A stretch of 64,000 nt of DNA from Rhodobacter sp. (GCA_030066215.1 JASJCA010000001.1:1-64000); one strand, 5' to 3'. Counted from the stretch's first letter, positions 29,289 to 38,225 are shown. A program made the numbers and translations. The notes: a model not told the origin generated them from the sequence alone.

Positions 29289-29828
29289 CTAGTCAGCAAT
29301 CTGGCGCACCTTTCCCGCCAGCCAGCTCAGCTCGGCATCCTCGATCCCCAATTCGTCCAAGTGCGACACGGTGTTGTAGAGGTATTCCGTATTCGGCCCG
29401 CGGCCACCAACCGCCGTGGCGATGATCCCGGCCTGCTCGTCCAGGGGCAAACCGCCGCAATATTGCACATGATCGGGATCGACCACATAGGCCACCGCAG
29501 CGACCTGGCGGCCGTCCTGCAGGGCGATCTGCAGCACCTTCTCCAGATAGGCCGACGAGATCAGTTCGCGCTCGCGCAAATATTCAAGCGTGGGTTCCGC
29601 CCGGTCGCGATGCACCGAAAACGCCAGCCCGTGGCACTCGGTCTCGGGATGCACATCCAGCGCCAGGACCAGCCCGGGCTCGGCCGAGGTGCCGCGGTGA
29701 TGGATCGACCGCATGCAGAAGGTCCGCGCATAGCCCGGCAGCGTGGCCAGCACCCGCTCTTCGAACGCGAAGCCGGGGTTCCACATCAGCGAGCCGTAGC
29801 CGAACACCCAAAGCCCTGGGTCCTGCAT
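29289..29828 (-). CDS. ChaC-type gamma-glutamylcyclotransferase
   Basis: A 179-residue cytosolic enzyme cleaving glutathione to 5-oxoproline and Cys-Gly. The family signature FGYGSLMWNPGF is at about residues 9-20, the catalytic glutamate region is YLREREL, and LPLDEQAGIIATAVGGRGPN follows. The frame stays open far upstream but the ATG at 29828 gives the standard MQDPGLWVFGYGS start. It is divergent from DUF2125 with about 63 bp between starts. No chaA/chaB partner is present. Confidence 0.9.
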   Translation of the reverse strand: MQDPGLWVFGYGSLMWNPGFAFEERVLATLPGYARTFCMRSIHHRGTSAEPGLVLALDVHPETECHGLAFSVHRDRAEPTLEYLRERELISSAYLEKVLQIALQDGRQVAAVAYVVDPDHVQYCGGLPLDEQAGIIATAVGGRGPNTEYLYNTVSHLDELGIEDAELSWLAGKVRQIAD

Positions 29829-29891
29829 CTCTCTGGTCCTCGTTGCCCGCGCCCTATAAACACGGGGAACCAGCAGGGTCAAAGGGCCGCG

Positions 29892-30893
29892 ATGCGCATC
29901 CTCGTTGTCATTGTCGTGATCGCCGCCGCGGGCTGGTCGGGGTTTTGGTGGGTCGGCGCGCAGCGAGTGGATGCCGGCCTGCGCGACTGGCTCGAGGCGC
30001 GGGCCGACGCCGGCTGGGTCGCCGACTACGGCGCGGTCACGACCGAGGGCTTCCCCAACCGCTTCGACACCACGATCACCGCGCTCGAGCTGGCCGACCC
30101 CGCCACCGGCGTCGCCTGGTCGACGCCATTTCTGCAGCTCAAGCGCCTCAGCTACCAGCCGAACCACGTCATCGCCACCTGGCCCGAGACCCAGACCCTG
30201 GCTTCGCCGTATCAGCGCCTGACCCTCGGTACCGGCCGGATGCAGGCCAGCTTCGTCTTCGTGCCCGGGACCCCGCAGCAGCTCGACCGCGCCTCCTTCG
30301 TCCTCGACGCGCTCCAAGTCACCTCGACCAAGGGCTGGTCCGCCACCATCGACGAGCTGCGCTTCGCCACCCGCAGCACCGCCGCGCGCGCGAACAGCCA
30401 CGACATCGGCTTCGAGGCCAAGGCGCTTCGTCCCGAGGGCGTGTTTCTGGCCGAGCTGGCCGAGGCCGGCTTCGTGCCCGGCACCTTCGAGCGGTTGAAG
30501 ATCGACGCCACACTCGGCTTCGACGCGCCCTGGGATCGGACCGCCATCGAGACCGCCCGCCCTGCGATCACCGATATCGAGCTGAACCTGCTGCAGGCCA
30601 ATTGGGGCAAGCTCGAGCTGTGGATGGCCGGCGATCTGACCGTCGACGCGGCGGGGGTGGCCTCGGGCCAGATCACGGTGAAGGCGAAGAACTGGCGCGA
30701 GATGTTGCAGCTTGCCGTCTCGGCCGGCTGGGTGCCGGGGAATTTCGCGCCGACGCTCGAGACCGGCCTGGAGCTGCTCGCCGCCCTCTCGGGCTCGCCC
30801 AAAACCCTCGACGCCCCCCTGACGATCCGCAACGGCACCGTCTCCTTCGGCCCCGTAACCCTCGGCCAGGCCCCGAAGCTGCGCCTGCGCTGA
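29892..30893 (+). CDS. DUF2125 family exported protein
   Basis: A 333-residue protein with an N-terminal membrane anchor or signal (residues 1-20, MRILVVIVVIAAAGWSGFWW) and a long repeated-beta periplasmic domain: GFPNRFDTTITALELAD, TLGTGRMQASFVFVPG, and the C-terminal LDAPLTIRNGTVSFGPV. This matches DUF2125, conserved in alphaproteobacteria and of unknown role. The fold has a look similar to AsmA-like lipid-transfer proteins, which is inference only. Followed by an array of palindromes. Confidence 0.85.
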   Translation: MRILVVIVVIAAAGWSGFWWVGAQRVDAGLRDWLEARADAGWVADYGAVTTEGFPNRFDTTITALELADPATGVAWSTPFLQLKRLSYQPNHVIATWPETQTLASPYQRLTLGTGRMQASFVFVPGTPQQLDRASFVLDALQVTSTKGWSATIDELRFATRSTAARANSHDIGFEAKALRPEGVFLAELAEAGFVPGTFERLKIDATLGFDAPWDRTAIETARPAITDIELNLLQANWGKLELWMAGDLTVDAAGVASGQITVKAKNWREMLQLAVSAGWVPGNFAPTLETGLELLAALSGSPKTLDAPLTIRNGTVSFGPVTLGQAPKLRLR

Positions 30894-30906
30894 GCCGGGC
30901 GGGCCT

Positions 30907-31066
30907 GCTTCGAAGCTGCCAGGGATCGACCTGCGCCTCGTCGATGGCTGCGGACGGGCCGTGTCGAGGCGCAAGCCGCTTCGAAGCGGCTTGGATCAAG
31001 CGGCTTCGAAGCCGCTTTCCAAACGCGTTTCGAAACGCGTTTCCACAAGGCCCTTCGAAGGGCCTT
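30907..31066. terminator. Array of TTCGAA-centred palindromes between convergent genes
   Basis: Four perfect palindromes stand in a row: 30972-30993 (AAGCCGCTTCGAAGCGGCTT core), 30998-31017 (AAGCGGC arms), 31021-31042 (AAACGCG arms) and 31047-31066 (AAGGCCC arms, followed by TT). All are centred on TTCGAA. A shorter fifth, GCTTCGAAGC, lies at 30907-30916. Each can form a hairpin with A-rich 5' and T-rich 3' ends, so each could terminate transcription in both directions between DUF2125 and the extensin gene. Confidence 0.75.
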
Positions 31067-31173
31067 TTGCGCCTAGAAGCCGACGACCATTCCTCTTCCA
31101 AAACCGCTAGGCACAAATCGGTCCAAGCCCTGGGCCGCCCGACACGCCAGACCGACCGTCGCTGCGCGCGCGA

Positions 31174-31231
31174 AAAGATTAACGCGGGCCTCCTGCGCGT
31201 TCAGCAGCTTGGCGCAATGCGGCTAATCTTT
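31174..31231. repeat. Inverted repeat AAAGATTA / TAATCTTT
   Basis: A perfect 8-bp inverted repeat (31174-31181 and 31224-31231) enclosing 42 GC-rich bases. It lies 3' of the extensin gene. It may be the base of a stem in a 3' untranslated region. Confidence 0.35.
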
Positions 31232-31243
31232 CTGCAGGGCGGA

Positions 31244-31263
31244 ATGTTTCGCGCGCGAAACAT
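31244..31263. repeat. 20-bp perfect palindrome resembling an extended parS
   Basis: ATGTTTCGCGCGCGAAACAT lies 10 bases after the extensin stop. The outer TGTTTC/GAAACA arms equal those of the chromosomal parS site, but the centre is GCGCGC (6 bp) and not ACGT (4 bp). No T-run follows, so it is not an evident terminator. Confidence 0.6.
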
Positions 31264-31272
31264 CTGCGCCGA

Positions 31273-32205
31273 TCAGCGGCAATAGGCGCCGCCGCGGTGC
31301 CGTGCGGTGTCGAAGTGGAAGTGGTCCAGGTGATAGCGGTCGGCATTCGGCCCCAAAACGGTTCCGAACGGCCCGCAAGCGCCGGCATGCACTTTGCGCA
31401 GGATCGGCCCCTCGAAGCGGTCGTTCCAGCCCCGCAGCACCGTGATCGACGAGCCGTTCTTGAGGTTGATCGCCGAGATGTCGATCGCCCGACCGCGGCC
31501 ATGCTCCGAGATCTTCGCCCCCGGCCGGTTGTTTCGCGTCCGGCAGGAATAATGCGCCGCCACCTTCAGCGAGGCCACCCCGCCGCCAAGCCGCGCCACC
31601 GCCGGCTTCACCGAGCCCGCGACCCAGCGTTTCAGCGCCTTCGCCGTGGTGCAGTCGATGTTGGCCGGTGTGCTTAGCGCCACGCCGTCGACCGAGGTCA
31701 CCCGCACCCCGTCGGGCAGCCCGCAGCCGCGCAGCTTCGCCGGGATCGGCGGGATCGCCTGGCCGCGGATCGAGGGATCGCCGCAGACCGAGCCCTTCTT
31801 GGGATAGCGCACGGGTTTGTCCGGTGCGCGGAAAATCGCCGCCAGCAGGCCCTTGGGGCGCTTCGGCGGTGCTGGCGCGGGCGTCGCCGTGGCGGTGGAG
31901 GCCAGAACCACCCGCTCCGGGCCCGGCGATTCGGCCACCGCGGCGGGCCGTGCGGTGCGCACCGCGACCCTGGGCCGCGGCACCGGCACCGGCGATACGC
32001 GAAGGCCCGGTGCGGCGTCACTCAGGGCGATCCGGACCGCGGCGTTGGTGCTGGCCCGCGTCACCGGCCGCAGGGCTGCCGACGCCGTCGCGGCGCTGCC
32101 CGGCCGCAGCTCGGGCCGGGGCGAGCTCGCGGGTGCCTCGGCAAAGGCGGCGACCGCCACCAGGGCGGCGGCGCTGAAGGCCAGCACGGGCAGGCGAAGG
32201 CTCAT
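31273..32205 (-). CDS. Extensin-like family exported protein
   Basis: A 310-residue protein with a signal peptide (about 1-22, cleavage after AFA), a proline/alanine-rich low-complexity region (about 25-115) and a C-terminal extensin-like domain (about 135-310). Conserved features are VCGDPSIRGQ, the CGLPDGVRVTSVDGV strand, ISEHGRGRAIDISAI and YHLDHFHFD, with His/Asp patterns similar to LAS-type peptidases (VanY/DUF882). A cell-wall hydrolase function is therefore plausible but inferred. The ATG overlaps the tyrC stop by 4 bp. Confidence 0.85.
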   Translation of the reverse strand: MSLRLPVLAFSAAALVAVAAFAEAPASSPRPELRPGSAATASAALRPVTRASTNAAVRIALSDAAPGLRVSPVPVPRPRVAVRTARPAAVAESPGPERVVLASTATATPAPAPPKRPKGLLAAIFRAPDKPVRYPKKGSVCGDPSIRGQAIPPIPAKLRGCGLPDGVRVTSVDGVALSTPANIDCTTAKALKRWVAGSVKPAVARLGGGVASLKVAAHYSCRTRNNRPGAKISEHGRGRAIDISAINLKNGSSITVLRGWNDRFEGPILRKVHAGACGPFGTVLGPNADRYHLDHFHFDTARHRGGAYCR

Positions 32206-33122
32206 TCCTTCACGGCTCCTCGTCCGAAATTGGGGGCGTCGGTGTCCTGCCCCGCCTCGATGATCCCGCGTCGGATCGCGCGAGTGCGGGTAAAATAGTC
32301 GAAAAGCCGGTCGCCGTCACCCGTGCGGATCGCACGCTGCAGCGCAAACAGCTCTTCGGTGAAGCGGCCGAGGATTTCCAGCGTCGCGTCCTTGTTGGTC
32401 AGAAAAACGTCGCGCCACATGGTCGGGTCGCTGGCGGCGATCCGGGTGAAGTCGCGAAACCCCGCCGCCGAGTATTTGATCACCTCGTCGTCGGTCACCC
32501 GCTGCATGTCGTCGGCGACGCCGACCATGGTATAGGCAATGAGGTGCGGCGCGTGGCTGGTCACGGCGAGCGCCAGGTCGTGGTGGCCGGCATCCATCGT
32601 GTCGACATTGGCGCCCATCGCCTGCCACAACGCCGTCAACCGGGCGACCGCCTGCGCGTCGGACCCATCGTCCACGATCAGCAGGGTCCAGCGGTTCTGA
32701 AACAGCTCGGCAAAGCCCGACCGCGGCCCGGATTGCTCGGTTCCCGCCACCGGATGGCCGGGGATGAAATGCACGCCCGCAGGCAAATGCGGCGCCACCG
32801 AGTGGATCACGTGTCGCTTGACCGAGCCCACGTCCGTCACCGTCGCGCCCGTCTTCAGATGCGGCCCGATCTCGGCCGCAACCGCCGCCATCGCGCCGAC
32901 CGGCACCGCCAGAACCACCAGATCGGCGCCCTGAACCGCCTCGGCCGTCGTCCCGACCACCCGGTCGCAAAGCCCGATCTCTTCCGCCACCGCCCGGGTC
33001 TCGGCCGACCGCGCGGTGCCGACGATCTCGCCTGCCAGTCCATCCCGGCGCATGGCCAGCGCCATCGAGCCGGCGATCAGCCCCAGCCCGATCAGCGCCA
33101 CGCGGTTGTAGATCGCGCTCAC
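32202..33122 (-). CDS. tyrC: Prephenate/arogenate dehydrogenase
   Basis: A 306-residue NAD(P)-dependent enzyme of tyrosine synthesis. The Rossmann motif [15 protein letters not shown] begins at about residue 11, the active-site blocks are DVGSVKRHV and [15 protein letters not shown], and the substrate/dimer region is [15 protein letters not shown]. The start is a GTG at 33122 sharing 4 bp with the hisC stop. The operon order hisC-tyrC is common in alphaproteobacteria, where this aminotransferase may also serve aromatic amino acids. Prephenate versus arogenate specificity cannot be read from the sequence. Confidence 0.92.
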   Translation of the reverse strand: MSAIYNRVALIGLGLIAGSMALAMRRDGLAGEIVGTARSAETRAVAEEIGLCDRVVGTTAEAVQGADLVVLAVPVGAMAAVAAEIGPHLKTGATVTDVGSVKRHVIHSVAPHLPAGVHFIPGHPVAGTEQSGPRSGFAELFQNRWTLLIVDDGSDAQAVARLTALWQAMGANVDTMDAGHHDLALAVTSHAPHLIAYTMVGVADDMQRVTDDEVIKYSAAGFRDFTRIAASDPTMWRDVFLTNKDATLEILGRFTEELFALQRAIRTGDGDRLFDYFTRTRAIRRGIIEAGQDTDAPNFGRGAVKE

Positions 33123-34204
33123 GCCCGGGCGTCCTTGAACTGCCCGATGGCATGCGCCACGCGGCGGCAGCCGGCCTCGTCGCCCACTGTGATCCGCAGG
33201 CAGTGCGGCAACTTGTAGCCTGCCACCTGGCGCACCAGGATGCCCGCGTCTTTCAGCCAGGCATCGCAGGCCTCGGCCTCGTCGACATCGGCGAACCGCG
33301 CCAGGATGAAGTTCGCGCACGAGGTGTCCGACGGCACGCCCATCTCGGCCAGCGCCTCGGCCAGCCAGGCCCGCATCCGCCGGTTCTCGGCCAGGCAGCG
33401 CTCGGCGAAGGCCCGGTCGCGCACCGCCGCCTCGGCCGCGTCGAGCTGCGCTTGGGACAGGTTGAATGGCCCCCGCACCCGGTTCAGCACGTCGATCACC
33501 GGCTTCGGCCCATAGCCCCAGCCGATCCGGAGCCCGCCGAGTCCGTAGAGCTTGGAGAAGGTGCGCGTCATCACCACGTCGTCGCGCCCGTCGATCAGCG
33601 CGGCGCCTCCGTCATAGCCCTCGACGAACTCGGCATAGGCGCCGTCGAGCACCAGAATGGCGCCCTCGGGCAGCCCGTCGGCCAGCCGCGCCAGCTCGTT
33701 GCCGCCGATCATCGTGCCGGTGGGGTTGTTGGGGTTGGCGATATAGACCAGCCGGGTGCGGTCGGTCGCCGCGGCCAGGATCGCATCGACGTCGGTGACG
33801 CGCTCGCGCTCGGGCACCTCGACCGGCACGGCGCCGGCCGCACGGGCGACGATGCGGTAGATGCCGAAGCCATGCTCAGTGAAGATCACCTCGTCCCCCG
33901 GCCCGGCATAGCACTGCGCCAGCAGGTGCAGGATCTCGTCCGAGCCGACGCCGCAGATGATCCGGTCGGGGTCCAGTCCATGCACCTCGCCGATCGCGGT
34001 GCGCAGCGCGACATGGTCGGTCGATGGATAGCGGTGCAGAGCCTGAGCGGCGCGGGCATAGGCCTCGATAGCCTTGGGCGAGGGGCCGAACGGGTTTTCG
34101 TTCGACGACAGCTTCAGCACGTCGTCGCGCCCGGGCAGCGTCGACCGGCCGCCCTGGTAGGGCGCGATGTCCATGATGCCGGGTTGTGGCGCGGGTGCGG
34201 TCAC
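33119..34204 (-). CDS. hisC: Histidinol-phosphate / aromatic aminotransferase
   Basis: A 361-residue class I/II PLP aminotransferase. Conserved points are [13 protein letters not shown] near residue 32, [11 protein letters not shown], the aspartate-tyrosine segment [10 protein letters not shown], and the PLP lysine in [16 protein letters not shown]. The GTG start at 34204 has AGGAGG at 5-base spacing. Its coupling to tyrC suggests it transaminates prephenate or aromatic 2-oxoacids as well as, or instead of, imidazole acetol phosphate. Confidence 0.93.
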   Translation of the reverse strand: MTAPAPQPGIMDIAPYQGGRSTLPGRDDVLKLSSNENPFGPSPKAIEAYARAAQALHRYPSTDHVALRTAIGEVHGLDPDRIICGVGSDEILHLLAQCYAGPGDEVIFTEHGFGIYRIVARAAGAVPVEVPERERVTDVDAILAAATDRTRLVYIANPNNPTGTMIGGNELARLADGLPEGAILVLDGAYAEFVEGYDGGAALIDGRDDVVMTRTFSKLYGLGGLRIGWGYGPKPVIDVLNRVRGPFNLSQAQLDAAEAAVRDRAFAERCLAENRRMRAWLAEALAEMGVPSDTSCANFILARFADVDEAEACDAWLKDAGILVRQVAGYKLPHCLRITVGDEAGCRRVAHAIGQFKDARA

Positions 34205-34230
34205 CGGGGCCTCCTTGGTTCGCGACGCTT

Positions 34231-34791
34231 CTAGCGGGCGGACGGGTCAGAGGCCAGCGGCGACTTGCTGCGCGCCGACAACCAATCCATCAGCGCCATC
34301 AGCACGCCGGACGCGACGAAGACCCCGTGGATTATCACCAGCCACATCAGTTGCGTGTCGCCATAGATTGCGTCGGCCGACTGCTGGCCGATCTCCATGA
34401 AGCGCTTCAGCAGGTGGATCGCCGAGATTGCGACGATCGACCCGATCAGCTTCATCTTCAGCCCGGCGAAGTCGACGGTGCCCATCCAATAGGGCCGGTC
34501 GCCGCCGTCCTCTAGATCGAGCTTCGAGACGAAGTTCTCGTAGCCCGAGAACAGCACGATCAGAAGCAGGTTGGCGGCCAGGGTCAGGTCGATCAGCGTC
34601 AGGATCACCAGGATTGTCTTGTCCGCCGACATCTGCATGACTTGCGGGACGTAGTAGGCCAGCTCGCGCAGGAACACGACGGCGAGCATCGCCAGAGTCA
34701 CCACCAGGCCCAAATACATCGGCGCCATGATCCAGCGCGAGGCGAACAGCGCCTGCTCGAAGCGGCGCTCGAGTACGGGTTTGTCTGACAT
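34231..34791 (-). CDS. UPF0114 (YqhA) family membrane protein
   Basis: A 186-residue protein with about four membrane helices: [55 protein letters not shown] and [19 protein letters not shown]. The loop [19 protein letters not shown] with the following [10 protein letters not shown] is the conserved UPF0114 signature. Function unknown. The ATG at 34791 ([13 protein letters not shown]) is the family start. A diverged copy of the dispersed repeat lies upstream. Confidence 0.88.
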   Translation of the reverse strand: MSDKPVLERRFEQALFASRWIMAPMYLGLVVTLAMLAVVFLRELAYYVPQVMQMSADKTILVILTLIDLTLAANLLLIVLFSGYENFVSKLDLEDGGDRPYWMGTVDFAGLKMKLIGSIVAISAIHLLKRFMEIGQQSADAIYGDTQLMWLVIIHGVFVASGVLMALMDWLSARSKSPLASDPSAR

Positions 34792-34868
34792 GCGCCTCGC
34801 CGGTCGGGTTACGGTCCGGGCCCAGGTGCCAGCGCCGCGCGGCGAAGGCAATGCGACGCCAGGCAGCA

Positions 34869-35072
34869 GGTGGGGCGGCAAGCCGGCGTCTGAACGGGTG
34901 TGCTTTATGGTCGCCGAGTCCGCAGGAACTCAAGTGAGTCGCGCGGCTCGACCAATCGCCGCCCCACCGAGGCCTTGTGGCCGTCCGACAAAGGTCCACT
35001 GGACCCTGTTCAGGCTACGAACCGGCGATGGCGCAGCGGCGCGGCGCGCCTTGATGCCGCGCCTGGGACAGT
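34869..35072. repeat. Dispersed 3'-flank structured element, copy E (diverged, interrupted)
   Basis: The inner arms are perfect (GGTGGGGCGGC at 34869-34879 and its complement at 34958-34968) and the central CTTTATGG and CGAGTCCG words are present. The right part (GGCGATGGCGC, then GCGCGCCTTGATGCCGCGCC) is separated from the inner arm by about 54 bp of unrelated DNA, and the left outer arm is not recognisable. It lies 3' of the minus-strand coiled-coil gene, in the same orientation as the other copies. Confidence 0.75.
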
Positions 35073-35110
35073 GTCCAGCTGCGAAACGCTCCCGCCTCCG
35101 GACCCGCTGG

Positions 35111-36172
35111 CTACCGGCAGAGCCCCGGGCGGGCGCCTTGCATCAGCCAGCAGACTTCGGCCCGCACCATTTTCGGGTCCCGCCGCTGCATCGTGGCGAT
35201 CTGCAACACCGCGGCGTCGGCGAGGTTTTGCATCGCCGCAATCTCGGTCCGCGCCTCTTCGGCATCGTCGCGCGCGCCTTTCAGCTTGCCCTCCAGCGAC
35301 ACCGTGCGGTCGCCCAGCATCGCCGCCGAGGCGACCACCGCCCGGCGTTCGGATTCGCTGCTGCGCAGGTCCGCGACCGTGGCGGTGAGCTGCATCTGAA
35401 GATCGCGGACCATGGCGGCCTCGGCCAACCGAGCCTCGGTTTCGGCCGCGATCTGTTCTTCCAGTTCCGCAACGCCGCTCTGCAGCGCCTCAATCGCGGC
35501 CTCAGCGTCAGCCATCGCCGCCACGGCAGCCGCCAGGTCAGCCTGCAACCCATCGATCCGGTCGGCGGCCTCGATCGCTGCGGCCTCGGCGGCGTCGACA
35601 TCCGCCTGCAGGTCGCCGATTCGGGCCTCGGCCGCGACACCCGCCGCGTCCGCCTCGGTCAGCTTGGCCTGCAAGTCGCCGATGCGATCAGCGGCTTCCG
35701 CCGCGGCGGCGTCACGCTCCGCCAGGCGCACCTGCAAGTCGCGCACCGTCACCGCCGCCGCCAGCTCCGGCGCGCCCGTCGCACCCACATCGGTTCCGGC
35801 GACTCCGGGCAGATAGGCCGCAGTCACAGCGGGGTAGATGCCACGAGCGATGTCGGTGACGTTCAGGCAGGTGCCCGGCATCGCCTTGCCGCCGTTGAAG
35901 ACCAGGTAGCGATCTTCGGCGATTTCGCGCAGGCCGTCGGGCGTTTTGATCAGAAAATCGCCGTCCTGCGCCCGCAACGCCCGGGCCGAATCGCCCAGCA
36001 AAGCCACGTTCCCGTCGGCGTCGCTTTGGAAGACGTAGACCGCGCGCGTGTCGCCGGCCATGCAATCGAACACGCTGGTCGCCGCCAGCATCTCGTCGAG
36101 GGTATCCTGCGCCGCCGCCGCGCTGCCGATGCCGATGCCGAGCGCGCCCGCACAAATCATCGATCGCCACAT
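35111..36172 (-). CDS. Secreted coiled-coil protein, function unknown
   Basis: A 353-residue protein. It has a signal peptide (about 1-21, ending SAAAAQD), an N-terminal globular domain of about 120 residues with paired cysteines (FDCMAGDTRAVYVFQSD, GTCLNVTDIARG), a long alanine/glutamate coiled coil (about 145-320; DLQAKLTEADAAG, DLQADVDAAEAAA) and a short cysteine-containing tail (AEVCWLMQGARPGLC). The start ATG at 36172 has a G-rich GGGGGTAAT upstream. The family is not recognised. It is probably periplasmic. Confidence 0.7.
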   Translation of the reverse strand: MWRSMICAGALGIGIGSAAAAQDTLDEMLAATSVFDCMAGDTRAVYVFQSDADGNVALLGDSARALRAQDGDFLIKTPDGLREIAEDRYLVFNGGKAMPGTCLNVTDIARGIYPAVTAAYLPGVAGTDVGATGAPELAAAVTVRDLQVRLAERDAAAAEAADRIGDLQAKLTEADAAGVAAEARIGDLQADVDAAEAAAIEAADRIDGLQADLAAAVAAMADAEAAIEALQSGVAELEEQIAAETEARLAEAAMVRDLQMQLTATVADLRSSESERRAVVASAAMLGDRTVSLEGKLKGARDDAEEARTEIAAMQNLADAAVLQIATMQRRDPKMVRAEVCWLMQGARPGLCR

Positions 36173-36266
36173 ATTACCCCCCGATATTTGTCCGCAATGG
36201 ACCGAAAATCGGGGGATTGTCGGCGCCCTGTCAACGCTCAATCCGGGGACAGACTGTTGCCGAAAC

Positions 36267-36297
36267 CGACCCGCCGCGGAAATCCGCCGACGGGTCG
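36267..36297 (-). terminator. Imperfect hairpin downstream of rpsD
   Basis: CGACCCG and CGGGTCG arms with partly paired inner bases lie about 30 bases after the rpsD stop. A further CCGGGC-GCC-GCCCGG hairpin sits near 36305-36320. No T-run follows either, so factor-dependent termination is as likely. Confidence 0.3.
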
Positions 36298-36322
36298 CGA
36301 AATCTCGCCGGGCGCCGCCCGG

Positions 36323-36943
36323 TCAGTTCTTGGCGTAGTATTCGACGACCAGGTTCGGCTCCATCATCACCGGGTAGGGCACGTCGCCCAGGCCCGGCGT
36401 GCGGGTGAAGGTGGCGGTCATCTTGTTGTGGTCGGCGTCGATGTAGTCGGGCACGTCGCGTTCGGGCAGGCCGACGGCTTCGAGCACGATGGCCAGCTGC
36501 TTGGACCGGTCGCGCACTTCGATCACGTCGCCTTCTTTGACCCGGTAGCTGGGGATATTCACGCGGCGCCCGTTCACCTTGACGTGGCCGTGGTTCACGA
36601 ACTGGCGCGCGGCGAACACGGTGGGGACGAACTTGGCGCGGTAGACTACGGCGTCGAGCCGGCGTTCCAACAGGCCGATCAGGTTCTCGCCGGTGTCGCC
36701 TTTGACCCGGGCAGCCTCGGCATAGATGCGCTTGAACTGCTTCTCGGTCAGATCGCCATAGTAGCCCTTGAGCTTTTGCTTGGCGCGCAGCTGCAGGCCG
36801 AAATCCGACATCTTGCCCTTGCGGCGCTGGCCGTGTTGGCCGGGGCCGTATTCGCGGCGGTTGACCGGGGATTTGGGCCGGCCCCAGATGTTTTCGCCCA
36901 TCCGGCGGTCGATCTTGTACTTGGCAGAGGTGCGTTTGGTCAC
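36323..36943 (-). CDS. rpsD: 30S ribosomal protein S4
   Basis: A 206-residue primary 16S rRNA-binding protein. The N-terminal [19 protein letters not shown], the [16 protein letters not shown] block, the S4 RNA-binding fold ([20 protein letters not shown] and [19 protein letters not shown]) and the C-terminus VVEYYAKN are all present. It starts at GTG (36943) with GAAGGAG 8 bases ahead. As usual in alphaproteobacteria it stands outside the rpsM-rpoA operon, here with its own promoter and a long leader. Confidence 0.97.
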   Translation of the reverse strand: MTKRTSAKYKIDRRMGENIWGRPKSPVNRREYGPGQHGQRRKGKMSDFGLQLRAKQKLKGYYGDLTEKQFKRIYAEAARVKGDTGENLIGLLERRLDAVVYRAKFVPTVFAARQFVNHGHVKVNGRRVNIPSYRVKEGDVIEVRDRSKQLAIVLEAVGLPERDVPDYIDADHNKMTATFTRTPGLGDVPYPVMMEPNLVVEYYAKN

Positions 36944-37121
36944 CGTCTGATCTCCTTCGCTTTGTGGTCGCCTCAGGATTTCCGCCGGCCTGCGGCAGAT
37001 CGGGCTGAGACGCGCCGATGAAGGGCGTTGTCCTTTCTCCGGATTTTGCCGGAGCGACAGGCATCCCCTTGCGGGGGCCGCCAACACCAAATGAAACGCC
37101 CGGCCTGAGCGGCCGCGACGG
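36944..37121 (-). promoter_or_regulatory. Structured 5' leader of rpsD
   Basis: About 178 nt separate the predicted start site from the GTG. The leader RNA can form CCCC-GCAA-GGGG (37065-37076, a GNRA-type loop) and CTCCGG-CAAAAT-CCGGAG (37037-37054), and a GC-rich region follows before the Shine-Dalgarno. This arrangement suits autogenous control by S4, as known in other bacteria, but no S4-binding homology can be claimed. Confidence 0.45.
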
Positions 37122-37127
37122 AGCGCG

Positions 37128-37155
37128 CTTATACAGCGGCGCGCGGGGCTGTCAA
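37128..37155 (-). promoter_or_regulatory. Strong sigma-70 promoter of rpsD
   Basis: A perfect TTGACA (37150-37155) and TATAAG (37128-37133) are separated by 16 bp. The TGA inside the -35 hexamer is the stop codon of the upstream Hint-domain gene, so the promoter is partly built into that coding end. Confidence 0.85.
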
Positions 37156-38225
37156 TGGGGCCGGTCGGCGCGTGAGGCCAGGATCGCCGCCTCGGCGGTG
37201 CTGAGCATGCGCCGGGCGAAGGCACCGTAGAGGCTGGGGTCGCGTTCGATGCCGGGCAGCCGATCGGCGAGCTCGTCCTGCTGCACCGGGTCGAGCGTGC
37301 CGGGCGGCATCGAGGCAGGGTGGAAGGTCTCAGCCTCGAGCCCATTGGCGAAGACGATCTGGTGGCGGTCGAGCAGCAGGTGCACGTAGGTGACCTCGGG
37401 CAGCCGTCGGTCGACAAGGACGTTGCGGTCGTTGACCAAGTCCTTGGCCGCGACCAGCACCTCGGGCGAACCGAAGAGCGTGTCCGCCACCGGTCCTTTG
37501 ACCAGAACCCGGTGCTCGGGCGAGACCAGCAGGTCGGCGTCGGGCCGCCCTTCGCCCGCGGCACCGGCGCGGATCCGGATCGGCCGCAGCTCGGGCATCG
37601 CAAACAGCCGCGCGCCGCTCATCCGCCGTTGCCCGATCCAGCGGATCGGCTGCGGGCCATCGTCCTTGGTCAGCACCCGGTCGTCTTCCTGCAGCTCGCG
37701 GATCGGGCGCGGGCCATCCGGCGTGGCGATCATGGTGTCGGGCGTGAAGCAGATCACCGACGGTACCGGATCGCCGGATCTGTTGGGGTGCAGGGCGTTC
37801 TGCGCGACATGAGTGACCCACAGATCCCGGCCCGCGGGCGGAAGCTCGTCGAGGAACATCAAAAGCGGTACGGCCCGCCCGGGCACCTCGATCAGCGTCG
37901 CGGTGTAGCGCCGAATCCCGTCGGTGACCGCGAAACCGGACTCCAGCACCGGGTCGTCCGGCTCGGGCAGCTTGCTGACCGTGTCGATCTCCAGCGCCGC
38001 GCCCACCAGGCGGCGTACCGCCCTCGCAGCATGTCGGCGCAAGCTTGCCGTGCCTTCCGAGGGTCCCAGAATCAGAACGTCATTGGGTCCGTCGACGCGC
38101 ACCGCGCGCCCGTGCCACGACCACGAGGCGCCCTCCATCAGCGCGCCCACCGGCGCACCCGCCAACCCATCGAGTTCGGTCTGCGCCCACGAGATGACGA
38201 ACGTGCCGCGAAAGCCCGTTTTCAT
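37152..38225 (-). CDS. Hint-domain protein (Hedgehog/intein-type)
   Basis: A 357-residue protein. Residues 1-150 form an unassigned domain, and from 159 a Hint domain (PF13403 type) starts: [20 protein letters not shown] with the nucleophile-position cysteine 159, then [11 protein letters not shown] with histidine 238. In Hedgehog and intein proteins this fold catalyses N-S acyl shift and self-cleavage. In bacterial members of this type, often attached to RTX-like or unknown N-domains, cleavage has rarely been tested. There is no signal peptide. It lies directly upstream of rpsD and shares its stop with the rpsD -35. Confidence 0.85.
   Translation of the reverse strand: MKTGFRGTFVISWAQTELDGLAGAPVGALMEGASWSWHGRAVRVDGPNDVLILGPSEGTASLRRHAARAVRRLVGAALEIDTVSKLPEPDDPVLESGFAVTDGIRRYTATLIEVPGRAVPLLMFLDELPPAGRDLWVTHVAQNALHPNRSGDPVPSVICFTPDTMIATPDGPRPIRELQEDDRVLTKDDGPQPIRWIGQRRMSGARLFAMPELRPIRIRAGAAGEGRPDADLLVSPEHRVLVKGPVADTLFGSPEVLVAAKDLVNDRNVLVDRRLPEVTYVHLLLDRHQIVFANGLEAETFHPASMPPGTLDPVQQDELADRLPGIERDPSLYGAFARRMLSTAEAAILASRADRPH

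Noticed and set aside
31244-31263. A genuine chromosomal parS site
   Set aside because: The centre is 2 bp longer than in parS, and no parAB or origin genes are in view. It is kept only as an unusual palindrome.
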